Assembly (NCBI RefSeq): GCF_000829415.1
Contig: NZ_AP014637.1
Span: forward strand, 4,543,001-4,607,000
Direction of reading: 5' to 3'
DNA: 64,000 nt
Source of the DNA: Pseudomonas sp. StFLB209
GTDB lineage: Bacteria > Pseudomonadota > Gammaproteobacteria > Pseudomonadales > Pseudomonadaceae
Position numbers and translations under genes: made by a program. Below the pieces are notes generated by a model. The model was not told where the DNA came from, did no database searches, and saw only the letters and a list, made by a program, of their open reading frames with translations. This document shows positions 1 through 8,522 of the stretch, one piece after another (the first letter of the stretch is position 1; each line of letters starts with the position of its first letter).

Positions 1-398
1 TTGCCCACGGCCTGCTGGACTGTTACGCGCTGTGCCGGGATTTCTACCAGCGCGAATGGGGCCTGACGCTGCCCAACTACCCGCGCCGCGACGGCTGGTG
101 GAACAACGGCGAGAGCCTGTATGAGCGCTACTACCGCGAGGCCGGTTTCTACCCGGTCAACGAGCTGCGCAAGGGCGACATGCTGGTCATGCAGATCAAC
201 GCCCCGGCACCCAACCATGCCGGTATCTACCTGGGCGATGGCCTGCTCAGCAGCCAACCCGAATTGCACCCGGCGCCGGGCACCTTCCTGCATCACCGCT
301 ACAACAAGGCTTCCAGCCGTGACGTGTACGGCGGCATGTGGGCCGACTGCACGCGGCTGATCCTGCGCCACGAACGGGCGCCGCAGGTGCTGCCATGA
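1..398 (+). CDS. Phage tail assembly protein, NlpC/P60 family (lambda gpK-like), 5' end missing
   Basis: This is the C-terminal part of a tail tip assembly protein; the start lies left of the window and the frame is open from base 3. The visible residues hold an NlpC/P60 cysteine peptidase core: a Cys in the local context LLDCYAL and a His in NHAGIYLGDG, followed by FLHHRYN. In lambda-like phages gpK acts with gpI while the tail tip forms and probably gives a peptidoglycan-cleaving activity. The stop codon overlaps the start of the next gene (ATGA), as expected for the K-I-J tail order. The family call is strong; whether the source is a phage or an F-type tailocin cannot be told from this part. 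Confidence 0.88.
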   Translation, partial: AHGLLDCYALCRDFYQREWGLTLPNYPRRDGWWNNGESLYERYYREAGFYPVNELRKGDMLVMQINAPAPNHAGIYLGDGLLSSQPELHPAPGTFLHHRYNKASSRDVYGGMWADCTRLILRHERAPQVLP

Positions 399-982
399 AC
401 CGCCGTAGCGACGACCCGCCGGTGATCGAGGTGCGGCTGTACGGCGTGCTCGGTACGCGCTTCGGCCGGGTTCACCGGCTGGCAGTGCGTTCCGGTGCCG
501 AGGCGATCCATGCGCTGTGCGTGATGGTACCGGGCTTCAAACGCTTCCTGCGGCTCTCGGAAGAACGCGGCCTGACCTTCGCGGTGTTTCGCGGGAGGCA
601 CAACCTGCAGGAAGACGAACTGCCCATGCACTGCCGCAGCCTGGCGCCGATCCGCATCGCTCCGGTGGTGGTCGGCAGCAAATGGGGCAGCATCCTCTCG
701 GCCGTGGCCGGTGTGGTGCTGATCGCCGTGGGTTTATACACCGGGCAATACCAGTTGGCCGCCATCGGCGCCGGGCTGCTGCTGGGCGGTGTCGCGACCA
801 TGATGGCGCCGTCACCGGCCGGCCTGCTCAATCAGGAAGAGGACGGCAACAAACCCTCCTATGCGTTCGGCGGCGCAGTCACCACCACCGCCCAGGGCCG
901 CTGCAAGCCGTTGCTGTATGGCGAGCGCGACATTGGCGGGGCGGTGGTCTCCGCCGGAATTTACGCGGAAGATCAGCAATAG
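395..982 (+). CDS. Phage tail assembly protein I (TAPI, lambda gpI-like)
   Basis: A 195-residue protein in the K-I-J order of lambdoid tails. I chose the ATG at 395, which overlaps the upstream stop by four bases, because the in-frame sequence further upstream lies inside gene K. An N-terminal globular half (about residues 1-90, beginning IEVRLYGVLGTRFG) precedes two hydrophobic Gly/Ala-rich stretches (about 100-145) seen in the TAPI family. The Gly/Thr-rich C-terminus ends in a region similar to the N-terminal part of tail tip proteins. It is thought to help gpJ and gpK assemble at the tail tip and is not usually kept in the virion. Translational coupling to both neighbours is likely. Confidence 0.85.
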   Translation: MNRRSDDPPVIEVRLYGVLGTRFGRVHRLAVRSGAEAIHALCVMVPGFKRFLRLSEERGLTFAVFRGRHNLQEDELPMHCRSLAPIRIAPVVVGSKWGSILSAVAGVVLIAVGLYTGQYQLAAIGAGLLLGGVATMMAPSPAGLLNQEEDGNKPSYAFGGAVTTTAQGRCKPLLYGERDIGGAVVSAGIYAEDQQ

Positions 983-990
983 GATCAGTG

Positions 991-3900
991 ATGCATAACC
1001 ACAATACTGCGCCGATCAGCGGCGCCAAAAGCGGGGCCAGCAAGCCCTACCAGCCCTACAAAGCCCCCGACACCGCGTTGTCCATCGCCACCGCCAAGCT
1101 GCTGTACATCCTCAGTGAAGGGCCGATTGTCGGGCCGGTCCACAGTCACCGTTCGGTCAAACTCGACGGCACGCCGCTGGTGGCCCCCGATGGCAGCGAG
1201 AACTTTCCCGGCAGCCGCTGGGACTTTCGGCCTGGCACCGTGGATCAGGACCACATGCCGGGCTTTCCGGCGATCGAGAACGAAATCACCCAGGGCCTGC
1301 CGGTCGAACTGACCTCGGCCACCGCCTGGACCCGGGCGATCAACGACGCTCAGCTGTCAGCGGTGCGCATTCGCTTGTCCTGGCCGCAACTCTGGGAACT
1401 GCGCAGCAATGGCGACCAGATCGGTTACCGCATCGAGTACGCCATCGATCTGTCGGTGGATGGCGGCAGCTTCATGCCGTACCTGACCGCTGCGGTGCAC
1501 GACAAAGGCACCAGCGAATACGAACGCAGCCACCGCATCGAACTGCCGGACGGCTTTAACAGCGCACTGGTCCGCGTGCGGCGCCTGACCCCCAATCGCA
1601 ACGACAGCAGCTTTGCCGACGTGATGCGCATCAAGGGCTTGACCGAGGTGATCGACGCCAAGCTGCGCTACCCGAACCTGGCCGTCGGTGCCTTGCAGTT
1701 CGATGCCTCGCAGTTCCAGAACATCCCGAAATTCAGCGTGCGCGCCCGTGGCCGGATCATCCGCGTGCCGAGCAACTACGACCCGGACAGCCGCGTCTAC
1801 GTCGGCCCGTGGGACGGCAGTTTCAAGCTGGCCTATTCAAACAACCCGGCCTGGGTCTGGTACGACCTGCTGTTGCACCGCCGCTATGGCCTGGGCCGAC
1901 GCATCAGCCCCGACATGGTCGACCGCTGGACCCTGTACGAAATCGGCCGCTACTGCGACGTCATGGTGCCCGATGGCAAAGGCGGGCAGGAGCCGCGCAT
2001 GACCACCAACGTCTACCTGCAGGAGCAGGCCGAGGGTTACGCGCTGCTGTCGGACCTGGCCAGCGTGTTCCATGGCAGCAGTTGCTGGAACGGCTCGATG
2101 GTCACCCTGGTGGCCGACATTCCCGGCAGCGAAGACGGCTACGTGTTCAGCCGCTCCAACATCATCGGCGAATTCGAATACGGCGCCGCCGCCTGGCCCG
2201 ACCGGCACACACGGGCGCGGGTGTCCTGGGACAACCCGGACAACGACTACAAGACCGAACAGACCCCGGTGACCAACGACGAACTGATCGGCGTGCTCGG
2301 CCATCGCCAGCTCGACGTCGCCGCGTTTGGCTGCACCTCGGAAGGCCAGGCCATGCGCCATGGCTTGTGGGCGTTGAAGTCCGAACAGTTCGAAAGCTGG
2401 TCGGTGACCTTCACCACCGGCATGGAAGGGCGCAACGTCGAGCCGGGGCAGATCATCTGCGTGGCCGATGAGCTGTTTTCCGGGCGGCCCAACGGTGGCC
2501 GGATCAGCGCGGCGAGCAACCGGGTGATCACCCTCGACCGCGACGTGCAGATCCAGGCCGAAGACCGGCTGATCGTCAACCTGCCCAGCGGCAAGCCCGA
2601 GGGCCGGATTGTGCGGTCGGTGAACGGCCGCAAGGTCACGGTCATGGCCGCCTATTCCGAAGTGCCCGAGGCCGAAAGCAACTGGTCAGTGGAAAGCGCC
2701 GACCTTGCCGTGATGCGCTACCGGGTGCAGACCATCGAGCCGCAAGGCCTGCATCAGTACCAGATCAGCGCGGTGCAGCACGAGCCGAAAAAATACGACG
2801 CCATCGACAACGGCGCGCGCATCGAGCCGCAGCCGATCACCATCATCCCGCCCGGCGTGATGCCGGTGCCCAAGGGCATCGAGGTCACCGCGAGGGAGGT
2901 GATTTCTCAAGGCATCGCGGTCAGCACCCTGCGTATCAGTTGGCAGGCGGTGGAGGGCGCCGTGGCCTACCACGTCGAATGGCGCAAGGACGGCGGCCAC
3001 TGGATTCGTATGCCGCGCACCGGCAGCCTGGGTGTTGAGGTCGAGAACATCTATGCCGGGCGCTACGTGGCGCGGGTCAGCGCCATCAACGCGCTGGAGG
3101 TCGCCTCGCTGTGGGGCACCAGCCTGGAGGTGATGCTGGGCGGCAAGACCACACCGCCGCCAGTGGTCGCGTTTCTGCGCACCACCAGCAAGGTCTACGG
3201 CATCGGCCTAGAGTGGGGCTTTCCCGCCGGTGCCGAAGACACCCAACGCACCGAGGTCTGGCACAGCAGCACCCCGAGCCGCGACGATGCCCGCAAACTG
3301 GCCGACTTCGCCTACCCGCAGGCGCGCCATGACCTGGACGGGCTGGCGGCCGGGGCGCGCTTCTACTACTGGGCGCGGCTGGTCGACCGCACCGGCAACC
3401 TCGGTGGCTGGTATCCGCAGGGCGTCGGCGTGTCTGGCCAATCGAGCACCGACAGCGACGAATACGACGACTACTTTGCGGGCAAGATCGGTGAGTCGGC
3501 GTTGGGCGACCACCTCAATGAACGCATCGACCTGATCGACGGCCCGCCAGACCTGCCCGGTTCGGTGAACGGCCGCCTGCAGGTGGTCACCGGCGACGTC
3601 GAGGCCATCTCCGAACGGGTCGATGGCGTGTTCGCCAAACTCAACCCGCCACTGGCCGGTGATGAAGGCAGCCGCGCGGGATCCAGCGCCTTCGTCGGCG
3701 TGTGGTCCGAACAGTCGGCACGCATCGAAGACGGCATTGCCACCGGCAAGCGGGTCGACACGGTGCAGGCCAAGGTCGACAACAACGCCGCCGTGGTGCA
3801 GCAGGTCAGCCAGGCGGTGGTCGACCTGGAAGGCAAGGCGTCGGCCATTTGGTCGGTCAAGTTGCAGGTCAATCAGCACGGCCAGTATGTGGCCGCCGGT

Positions 3901-4272
3901 ATCGGCCTGAGCATCGAGAACACCGACGCCGGTCTGCAGAGTCAGTTCCTGGTCAGTGCCGATCGCTTTGCCGTGGTCAACAGCATCGAGGGCGGGCCGA
4001 CCATGGCGCCCTTTGTGGTGCAGAACGGCCAGACCTTCATCAGCCAGGCGCTGATCGGCCACGGCTGGATCAACAACGCCATGATCGGCAACTACATCCA
4101 GTCCAACGACTACGTGCCCGGCGTGCAGGGCTGGCGGCTGGATAAGGCCGGGGTGCTGGAGTTCAACGGCAGCGTGCCGGGCGGTGGTCGGCTGGCGATC
4201 AATAACCGCGCCGTGAAGGTGTTCGATGCCCGCGGCGTTTTACGTGTCCAACTGGGAGACTTGCACGCATGA
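991..4272 (+). CDS. Phage tail tip / host specificity protein J
   Basis: A 1093-residue central tail tip protein, close to the usual length of lambda gpJ. The open frame extends further upstream, but that part is a shadow of gene I. The ATG at 991, eight bases after the upstream stop, begins the typical N-terminus with SGASKPYQPYKAPDTALS and then LLYILSEGPIVG. The first two thirds match the tip-attachment fold. Fibronectin-like segments follow (around residues 640-800, with LRISWQAVEGAVAYHVEW). The C-terminal part (about 860-1093) resembles the DUF1983-type end and finishes with an FNGSVPGGG-type repeat unit. In siphophages this protein binds the receptor. Here it defines the host range of the phage or F-type bacteriocin. 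Confidence 0.93.
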   Translation: MHNHNTAPISGAKSGASKPYQPYKAPDTALSIATAKLLYILSEGPIVGPVHSHRSVKLDGTPLVAPDGSENFPGSRWDFRPGTVDQDHMPGFPAIENEITQGLPVELTSATAWTRAINDAQLSAVRIRLSWPQLWELRSNGDQIGYRIEYAIDLSVDGGSFMPYLTAAVHDKGTSEYERSHRIELPDGFNSALVRVRRLTPNRNDSSFADVMRIKGLTEVIDAKLRYPNLAVGALQFDASQFQNIPKFSVRARGRIIRVPSNYDPDSRVYVGPWDGSFKLAYSNNPAWVWYDLLLHRRYGLGRRISPDMVDRWTLYEIGRYCDVMVPDGKGGQEPRMTTNVYLQEQAEGYALLSDLASVFHGSSCWNGSMVTLVADIPGSEDGYVFSRSNIIGEFEYGAAAWPDRHTRARVSWDNPDNDYKTEQTPVTNDELIGVLGHRQLDVAAFGCTSEGQAMRHGLWALKSEQFESWSVTFTTGMEGRNVEPGQIICVADELFSGRPNGGRISAASNRVITLDRDVQIQAEDRLIVNLPSGKPEGRIVRSVNGRKVTVMAAYSEVPEAESNWSVESADLAVMRYRVQTIEPQGLHQYQISAVQHEPKKYDAIDNGARIEPQPITIIPPGVMPVPKGIEVTAREVISQGIAVSTLRISWQAVEGAVAYHVEWRKDGGHWIRMPRTGSLGVEVENIYAGRYVARVSAINALEVASLWGTSLEVMLGGKTTPPPVVAFLRTTSKVYGIGLEWGFPAGAEDTQRTEVWHSSTPSRDDARKLADFAYPQARHDLDGLAAGARFYYWARLVDRTGNLGGWYPQGVGVSGQSSTDSDEYDDYFAGKIGESALGDHLNERIDLIDGPPDLPGSVNGRLQVVTGDVEAISERVDGVFAKLNPPLAGDEGSRAGSSAFVGVWSEQSARIEDGIATGKRVDTVQAKVDNNAAVVQQVSQAVVDLEGKASAIWSVKLQVNQHGQYVAAGIGLSIENTDAGLQSQFLVSADRFAVVNSIEGGPTMAPFVVQNGQTFISQALIGHGWINNAMIGNYIQSNDYVPGVQGWRLDKAGVLEFNGSVPGGGRLAINNRAVKVFDARGVLRVQLGDLHA

Positions 4273-4595
4273 GTTATGGCATGAGGATCTGGGGCGAGGA
4301 CGGCCAGCTGCAGATCGATGAAGGCTCGTTCACCCTGCGCGTGGTGCTCTCGGAGGTCGTGACCTTCGGCGCACACCGCGAGGTCCGCGCCTTCCCGGTA
4401 CCAGGCTGCCATCCGGGCAATGCGGTGGCCATCGTCATCCCCTTGGGACCGTACGATCACGCCCATGCCCGGCAGTTCGAAACCCAGATGAACCACGAAC
4501 AGGCAGAAGTCGCTAACTACATGCGCTACTGGGGCGAAGGCCCGCACACCGCCAGCGGCTCGATGCGCTTGCTGGTCATGAGGTTCAACGGATGA
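4269..4595 (+). CDS. Conserved small tail-region protein, function unknown
   Basis: A 108-residue protein whose ATG overlaps the end of gene J by four bases, so it is probably translated together with it. It begins MSYGMRIWGEDGQLQID and shows no signal peptide or membrane segment. A predicted beta-rich fold and its place directly after J suggest a tail tip accessory or fibre-junction protein. The next gene, which begins similarly, overlaps it by four bases. I do not recognise a characterised family; the tail role is inferred from position only. Confidence 0.75.
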   Translation: MSYGMRIWGEDGQLQIDEGSFTLRVVLSEVVTFGAHREVRAFPVPGCHPGNAVAIVIPLGPYDHAHARQFETQMNHEQAEVANYMRYWGEGPHTASGSMRLLVMRFNG

Positions 4596-5272
4596 GCGTT
4601 GGCCTGAGCTTCAGAAACGACCACGATGCCGTGGTGCTGGATTCCGAATATTCGCGGCTGTGCGTGATCGCCTCGGGGCGTTATCAGCCCACGGAGGAGC
4701 ACGGGCTGGGCTCGACCACCTGGTTCCCGCGCATCGTCACCACCGCCGAACCGCCGCTGGTGTTCGTGCGCCCCGACACCGTCGGCGCCATCGCCAGCCT
4801 GTGCTTCATGCAAGTGCTGGGCGAGCCTGGTCGCTGGTCCGGGTTCTACGTGCGGGCCACCTCGATCCACACCGCACAACCCAACGGCCGCTATTTTGTC
4901 GCTGCCTTTGCAGCCCAGCCCGTAGCGCGTTTCGGCCTGCGCTTGTTCGCTGGCAACGGGCAGTTACTGTTCGACTCCGGGACGCCCTGCGCGGTCTTCA
5001 CCCGCTCGTTTCAGAACTGGACCTACACCCATTCTGACCGCAGTGAAACCGGCAGCTACCGCAACTATTACCAGATCCCGTTTCACTTTCCCGAGAACGA
5101 ATACCTGCTGATCAACTCGTTTGGCATGCCGCTGCTGTCCGGCGACAACGTCGGCCGGGTGCTGTCCAGTTGGTGGGACTTTCCGGGGCGGCGGATGCTG
5201 GCCATTACTGAGGCCTTCAGCAACCCCTTCGACTTTCACCTGCCGGCAGTCTTTGCACGCATGCACCACTGA
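4592..5272 (+). CDS. Hypothetical tail-region protein after J
   Basis: A 226-residue protein overlapping the previous gene by four bases. It begins with MSVGLSFRNDHDAVVLDSEY and has a beta-rich composition (many Phe, Tyr, Trp and Ser residues) and no membrane segment. Its first 20 residues and those of the upstream 108-residue protein have a similar layout, a short strand-forming start of the kind seen in small tail-tip proteins. A terminator hairpin follows 17 bases after its stop, so it is probably the last gene of the K-I-J transcript. Function unknown; most likely a structural or receptor-contact protein of the tail. Confidence 0.75.
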   Translation: MSVGLSFRNDHDAVVLDSEYSRLCVIASGRYQPTEEHGLGSTTWFPRIVTTAEPPLVFVRPDTVGAIASLCFMQVLGEPGRWSGFYVRATSIHTAQPNGRYFVAAFAAQPVARFGLRLFAGNGQLLFDSGTPCAVFTRSFQNWTYTHSDRSETGSYRNYYQIPFHFPENEYLLINSFGMPLLSGDNVGRVLSSWWDFPGRRMLAITEAFSNPFDFHLPAVFARMHH

Positions 5273-5289
5273 CCGGTTAACCGCTACCG

Positions 5290-5312
5290 AGCCCGCCCTG
5301 TGCGGGCTTTTT
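5290..5312 (+). terminator. Rho-independent terminator after the J operon
   Basis: A 7-bp stem (AGCCCGC / GCGGGCT) with a five-base loop and a run of T follows the stop at 5272 and precedes the ribosome site of the fibre gene at 5330. It separates the tail tip genes from the fibre genes. Confidence 0.8.
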
Positions 5313-5329
5313 CATTTGCAGGAGCAGAT

Positions 5330-5929
5330 ATGCCACAAAAGATCATCGAACTGGGCCAACTGCCTGACGGTATTGGCGGCGACACCAACCGCAGCGCCAA
5401 TGTGAAGTGCAACGAGAACTTTGCCGAGCTGTACAAGACCGCCACTGAGCAGTCAGCAGCAACGGTAGCGCTACGCACTAAAACCCAGGATCTGGAGAGG
5501 ACACGAGCCAGAAACGGTGTGAACAAAGACATCAGCGCTTTGGAAGGTCTCACCACCGCGCTGAGCGTCCAGCAGGGCGGCACCGGGGCCAAGGATGGCA
5601 AAACGGCCTGCAAGAACATCGGGGCGATGATGCTGTCTGGCGAAAACGTTTCCCGCGGCACGGTCCTGGATAACGGCCACATGCCTGCGATCGCATTGAT
5701 CGAGGGGGATAACACATTAATAGGCCCGCTGACCATTACCAACGCCGGTAACCAATATGCGAGCTGTGTGCTGACGCTGCACCGCAAGGGCCATTTCGCC
5801 TGCTTCGTAGGCCTGGACACCGATAACCAATTCAAGATCGGCGGCTGGTCCATGGGACGTAATTCTTACGTGATCTACCACAAAGGCAACACCACCCGCG
5901 CCGCCGACGGCACACTCAAGGCACTCTAA
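5330..5929 (+). CDS. Phage tail fibre-like protein
   Basis: A 199-residue protein. The ATG at 5330 has GGAG eight bases upstream and is preferred over an in-frame start inside the terminator. The N-terminus (MPQKIIELGQLPDGIGGDTN, then ANVKCNENFAELY) is typical of the short fibre or tail-attachment domain of Pseudomonas prophages. A central stretch, GLTTALSVQQGGTGAKDGK, is the Gly-rich repeat seen before the distal part of T4/P2-type fibres. The protein is short compared with full fibres (often above 400 residues), so it may be a reduced fibre or carry only the adhesin stem and a small tip domain. The assembly gene follows at one base distance. Confidence 0.8.
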   Translation: MPQKIIELGQLPDGIGGDTNRSANVKCNENFAELYKTATEQSAATVALRTKTQDLERTRARNGVNKDISALEGLTTALSVQQGGTGAKDGKTACKNIGAMMLSGENVSRGTVLDNGHMPAIALIEGDNTLIGPLTITNAGNQYASCVLTLHRKGHFACFVGLDTDNQFKIGGWSMGRNSYVIYHKGNTTRAADGTLKAL

Positions 5930-5930
5930 A

Positions 5931-6479
5931 ATGGCAAACGCAGCAATCAACATCATGGGTGACGGCTCAACCTATGACGTCGTGACCATGGGCGGCGACG
6001 TCGCGGACATCCAGACCCGCCGGATCAATACCGGCGTGTACGAAGTCACTGGCACCCTCGGCATGGTCCCGCCACCCGACGGCTGGGGCACCGTCACCAA
6101 CCCCGTCGATCAGATCAACGCCTCCTTGACCTACCAGGACAGCGTACTGACCCTGCACACCGTCGACCACGAGGAGCAACCGATCGATATCCCCAGCAAA
6201 GTGACCTTACACATCCTCGTGCCCGACGCACCACCCCCGCAATACGACGCGCCGCCGGCACCCGATCCGCATGACGACCTGGAGCAGGTTTACAGGCAGC
6301 GCCGGGCACATGCCGACGCGGTGATCCAGTCGCTGCAGGATCTGATCGATATAGGCGAGGGCACGGCGGAGACTGAAGAGCGAGTGCTGGATTGGAAGCG
6401 CTATCGGGTGGGGTTGAACCAGATCGCCCATTTGCTGCCGGGGCAGGGCGATATTCAGTGGCCGGTGCAGCCTGAGTGA
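5931..6479 (+). CDS. Tail fibre assembly-like protein
   Basis: A 182-residue protein directly after the fibre gene. The N-terminal half (about 1-100) is beta-rich. The C-terminal half (about 115-182) is helical and contains QRRAHADAVIQSLQDLIDIG and EERVLDWKRYRVGLNQI, the pattern common to phage tail fibre assembly chaperones. Such proteins help the fibre trimer fold and are encoded just downstream of their fibre, as here. The family link rests on the C-terminal half and position; the N-terminal half is not one I recognise. Confidence 0.7.
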   Translation: MANAAINIMGDGSTYDVVTMGGDVADIQTRRINTGVYEVTGTLGMVPPPDGWGTVTNPVDQINASLTYQDSVLTLHTVDHEEQPIDIPSKVTLHILVPDAPPPQYDAPPAPDPHDDLEQVYRQRRAHADAVIQSLQDLIDIGEGTAETEERVLDWKRYRVGLNQIAHLLPGQGDIQWPVQPE

Positions 6480-6486
6480 ACGGGGT

Positions 6487-6684
6487 TCACTCAGTCGCCG
6501 GTTCTGACTCGAGCGGGTAGCGCTTGGCTTCGTAGCGTTCAATCTCGGCACAGAGCCTTTCCAGCTCGTCGCCTTCCGGCGTATGACTTGGCGATCCCCA
6601 CAGCGCATCCGCCCGGGCGAGTGCCGCCTGCAGATCCGCATCACTGCTGATCGGTTTGATTTCCACCTGCTGAGCTCCTTGCAA
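6487..6684 (-). CDS. Small protein resembling the N-terminal part of COG5499 (HigA-type) antitoxins
   Basis: A 65-residue acidic protein on the minus strand between the fibre genes and the endolysin. Its core, SDADLQAALARADALWG followed by TPEGDELERLCAEIERYEAKRYP, matches the N-terminal segment of COG5499 antitoxins, which normally continue into a helix-turn-helix domain. That domain is missing here: the reading frame stops soon after KRYPLESEPATE. No toxin gene lies next to it. It may be a stand-alone small protein kept in phage tail regions or a truncated antitoxin. The upstream sequence holds AAGGAG about 10 bases before the start, which supports translation. Confidence 0.6.
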   Translation of the reverse strand: MQGAQQVEIKPISSDADLQAALARADALWGSPSHTPEGDELERLCAEIERYEAKRYPLESEPATE

Positions 6685-6784
6685 TGCATGGACTGTGCAA
6701 GCGCCTGCCAGACGATTGCGATCACTCAGTCTTGCACGAAAACCCTGCCTGCTCGACCCACGCCTTCACGTTTTAACCGCGACC

Positions 6785-6806
6785 AAGCCGCCCTGAGCGG
6801 CTTTTT
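6785..6806 (+). terminator. Rho-independent terminator before the endolysin gene
   Basis: A 6-bp stem (AGCCGC / GCGGCT) with a five-base loop and a T5 run. It lies just upstream of the endolysin ribosome site and separates the tail and lysis transcripts. Confidence 0.65.
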
Positions 6807-6821
6807 CCATTGGAGAACCCT

Positions 6822-7367
6822 ATGGCGATTACCGCGCAACACCTGCTGCAGATCCTGCCCAACGCCCGCCCAGTCGCGGGCATTTTTGTACCTGTGCTAA
6901 ATGCGGCCATGAACCGCTATGCGATTGTCACGCGCCTGAGAGTGGCTGCGTTCATCGCCCAGATCGGCCACGAGTCTGGCCAGTTGCGCTACCTGCGCGA
7001 GCGGGGCGGCGATGCCTACCTGGCCCGCTACGACACCGGCCGACTGGCAGCACGCCTCGGCAACACCCCCGAAGCCGACGGCGACGGCCAGCGCTATGCC
7101 GGACGCGGCCTGATTCACCTGACTGGCCTGCGCAACTACCGGGCTTGCTCTGAAGCACTGGGCATCGACTTTGTTGCCGAACCGCAACGCCTTGAAGAAC
7201 CCGTCCATGCCGCCATGTCGGCCGGCTGGTACTGGGCAACCAACGGCCTGAATACCCTGGCCGATCACCGCGAGTTCGAAACCATCACCCGACGCATCAA
7301 CGGCGGCCTGAACGGCCAGACCGAACGACTGGCCTATTACGAACGCGCCCTTGAGGTGCTGCCTTGA
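6822..7367 (+). CDS. Phage endolysin, glycoside hydrolase family 19 (chitinase/lysozyme type)
   Basis: A 181-residue peptidoglycan hydrolase. The ATG at 6822 has GGAG six bases upstream. The catalytic region reads AAFIAQIGHESGQL and LRERGGDAYLARYDTGR; Glu51 and Glu60 are the likely catalytic acids. GQRYAGRGLIHLTGLRNY and the C-terminal WYWATNGLNTLAD are typical of GH19 endolysins. There is no signal peptide, so release to the periplasm would need a holin or SAR-like route; no holin is obvious beside it. It overlaps the i-spanin start by four bases. A diverged partial copy lies at 8643-8980. Confidence 0.92.
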   Translation: MAITAQHLLQILPNARPVAGIFVPVLNAAMNRYAIVTRLRVAAFIAQIGHESGQLRYLRERGGDAYLARYDTGRLAARLGNTPEADGDGQRYAGRGLIHLTGLRNYRACSEALGIDFVAEPQRLEEPVHAAMSAGWYWATNGLNTLADHREFETITRRINGGLNGQTERLAYYERALEVLP

Positions 7368-7879
7368 CCCTGCCAGCCATGGCCTACGCTGTGGCCATCA
7401 CCCTCATCATCACCGCCTCAGCCACCGCGACCTGGCAGATCCAGGACTGGCGTTACGGCCAGCAACTGCAAACCATCGCCCGCCGCCAGGCCGACACGCT
7501 GGCCAAGCAGGCGAATACCGCCTTGGATCAACAGCGCAAAAGCCAGCAGCAACGCCTGCAACTGGAGCGGCAGATCCAAGCCCAGGACGACATCCACTAC
7601 AAGGAACTGACCGATGCAAACACTCGCCAAGCCCGGCTGCGTGATCGCCTGGCTACTGCTGACCTGCGGCTGTCAGTCCTACTCAATACCACCCCCAACC
7701 AACCCGCCGGTGTGCCCACCACCCCCCGCACCCCCGAGCTGGCTCATGCAGCCCCAAGAGCCGAACTTGACCCCGCGCATGCTCAACGAATTATCGGCAT
7801 CACCGAGGATGGTGACCGGGGATTGAGGGCGTTGGCGGCTTGTCAGGCGTATGTCAGGGCGATTGGCGGCGGGGGATAA
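7364..7879 (+). CDS. Inner-membrane spanin (Rz / LysB-like)
   Basis: A 171-residue protein overlapping the endolysin stop by four bases. It has one N-terminal membrane segment (about residues 5-25), then a Gln/Lys/Arg-rich coiled coil (about 30-100, with DTLAKQANTALDQQRKSQQQ). This is the classic i-spanin layout: the protein sits in the inner membrane and reaches across the periplasm to the outer-membrane spanin, and the pair fuses the membranes in the last step of lysis. The C-terminus (GDRGLRALAACQAYVRAI) matches DUF2514-type lysis proteins. The partner is nested inside it in another frame. Confidence 0.88.
   Translation: MTLPAMAYAVAITLIITASATATWQIQDWRYGQQLQTIARRQADTLAKQANTALDQQRKSQQQRLQLERQIQAQDDIHYKELTDANTRQARLRDRLATADLRLSVLLNTTPNQPAGVPTTPRTPELAHAAPRAELDPAHAQRIIGITEDGDRGLRALAACQAYVRAIGGGG
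7614..7826 (+). CDS. Outer-membrane spanin lipoprotein (Rz1-like), nested in the Rz gene
   Basis: A 70-residue proline-rich lipoprotein encoded in a different frame wholly inside the i-spanin gene. The signal peptide ends at a lipobox (LLLTCGC, lipidated Cys near residue 20). The mature part is rich in Pro (IPPPTNPPVCPPPPAPPSW), as in Rz1. Nested rz/rz1 gene pairs are well known in lambda-like phages. The start ATG lies inside the ACCGATGCAAACACTC stretch of the Rz gene. No other product fits this frame. Confidence 0.85.
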   Translation: MQTLAKPGCVIAWLLLTCGCQSYSIPPPTNPPVCPPPPAPPSWLMQPQEPNLTPRMLNELSASPRMVTGD

Positions 7880-7926
7880 GATCGCAGGATGGATCGGCCA
7901 GGCGAGGCTCCTGGCTCGATGGTGAC

Positions 7927-8259
7927 TCAGATTTTCTGGGTCAGAACCCTTTTCGTCAGGTGCCGACTGAAATCCATTCGGGTGCCGATCAGCATGCGGA
8001 TATAGACAATCCTGTCATCAAACTCATAAATCACTTTCGTCTGTCGTACCAGCCTGAACTTGATGTTGGTCACGCCGAACTGCTTCAGCTCGTCAATGTC
8101 CGCGCCGTGTTCAGGGTTGGCCTGAATGTTCCGGAACGCTTCCTTGTACTCCGCATTCACCGTCTCCCAAACGCCCTTGCCAAACTGGTCGTTCACGTAC
8201 CTTTTCACATCCCTGAAGTCGTCCTTGGCGCTGTCAAGGATGACGATTTCTCTCACCAC
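7927..8259 (-). CDS. RelE/ParE-family toxin
   Basis: A 110-residue toxin of the RelE/ParE superfamily. It begins MVREIVILDSAKDDFRDVKRYV, followed by the central NPEHGADIDELKQFGV and a C-terminal strand region with KFRLVRQTKVIYEFDDRIVYIRMLIG. RelE members cleave mRNA on the ribosome while ParE members block gyrase; sequence alone does not decide which. The antitoxin gene lies upstream (8262-8522) with a two-base gap, so the two are one minus-strand operon, opposite to the surrounding lysis genes. The module sits between an intact and a damaged copy of the lysis cassette. Confidence 0.85.
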   Translation of the reverse strand: MVREIVILDSAKDDFRDVKRYVNDQFGKGVWETVNAEYKEAFRNIQANPEHGADIDELKQFGVTNIKFRLVRQTKVIYEFDDRIVYIRMLIGTRMDFSRHLTKRVLTQKI

Positions 8260-8261
8260 GT

Positions 8262-8522
8262 TCAGTCGTCCATCTCATCCAGAAAAGCATGCGCGTCACT
8301 GAACTTGCCTTCCTTGATTTCCTTGCTGCCCAACGCAAGCAGCTTCAGCAGAGCCAGCGTCTCTTGCTGGCTCTCGTACTCGTTGATGTCCATGACCACC
8401 ATCTTGGCTTCGCCATTCTGAGTAATGATGATTGGTTCAGGATTGACGGCGAACTCCTTGACGATTTCGGCGGCACTGGTCTTCAAATAGGTGATGGGTC
8501 TGATGTGGCTGGCCAGGGACAT
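8262..8522 (-). CDS. Phd/YefM-family antitoxin
   Basis: An 86-residue antitoxin. I chose the internal ATG at 8522 because SLASHIRPITYLKTSAAEIV is the usual YefM/Phd N-terminus; the frame stays open upstream to 8585, but that stretch looks non-coding. The N-terminal half (about 1-55, with EPIIITQNGEAKMVVMDINEYES) is the Phd DNA-binding fold that normally represses the operon. The C-terminal acidic tail (about 56-86) would bind the toxin. It is translated just before the toxin, the order typical of these modules. Confidence 0.85.
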   Translation of the reverse strand: MSLASHIRPITYLKTSAAEIVKEFAVNPEPIIITQNGEAKMVVMDINEYESQQETLALLKLLALGSKEIKEGKFSDAHAFLDEMDD

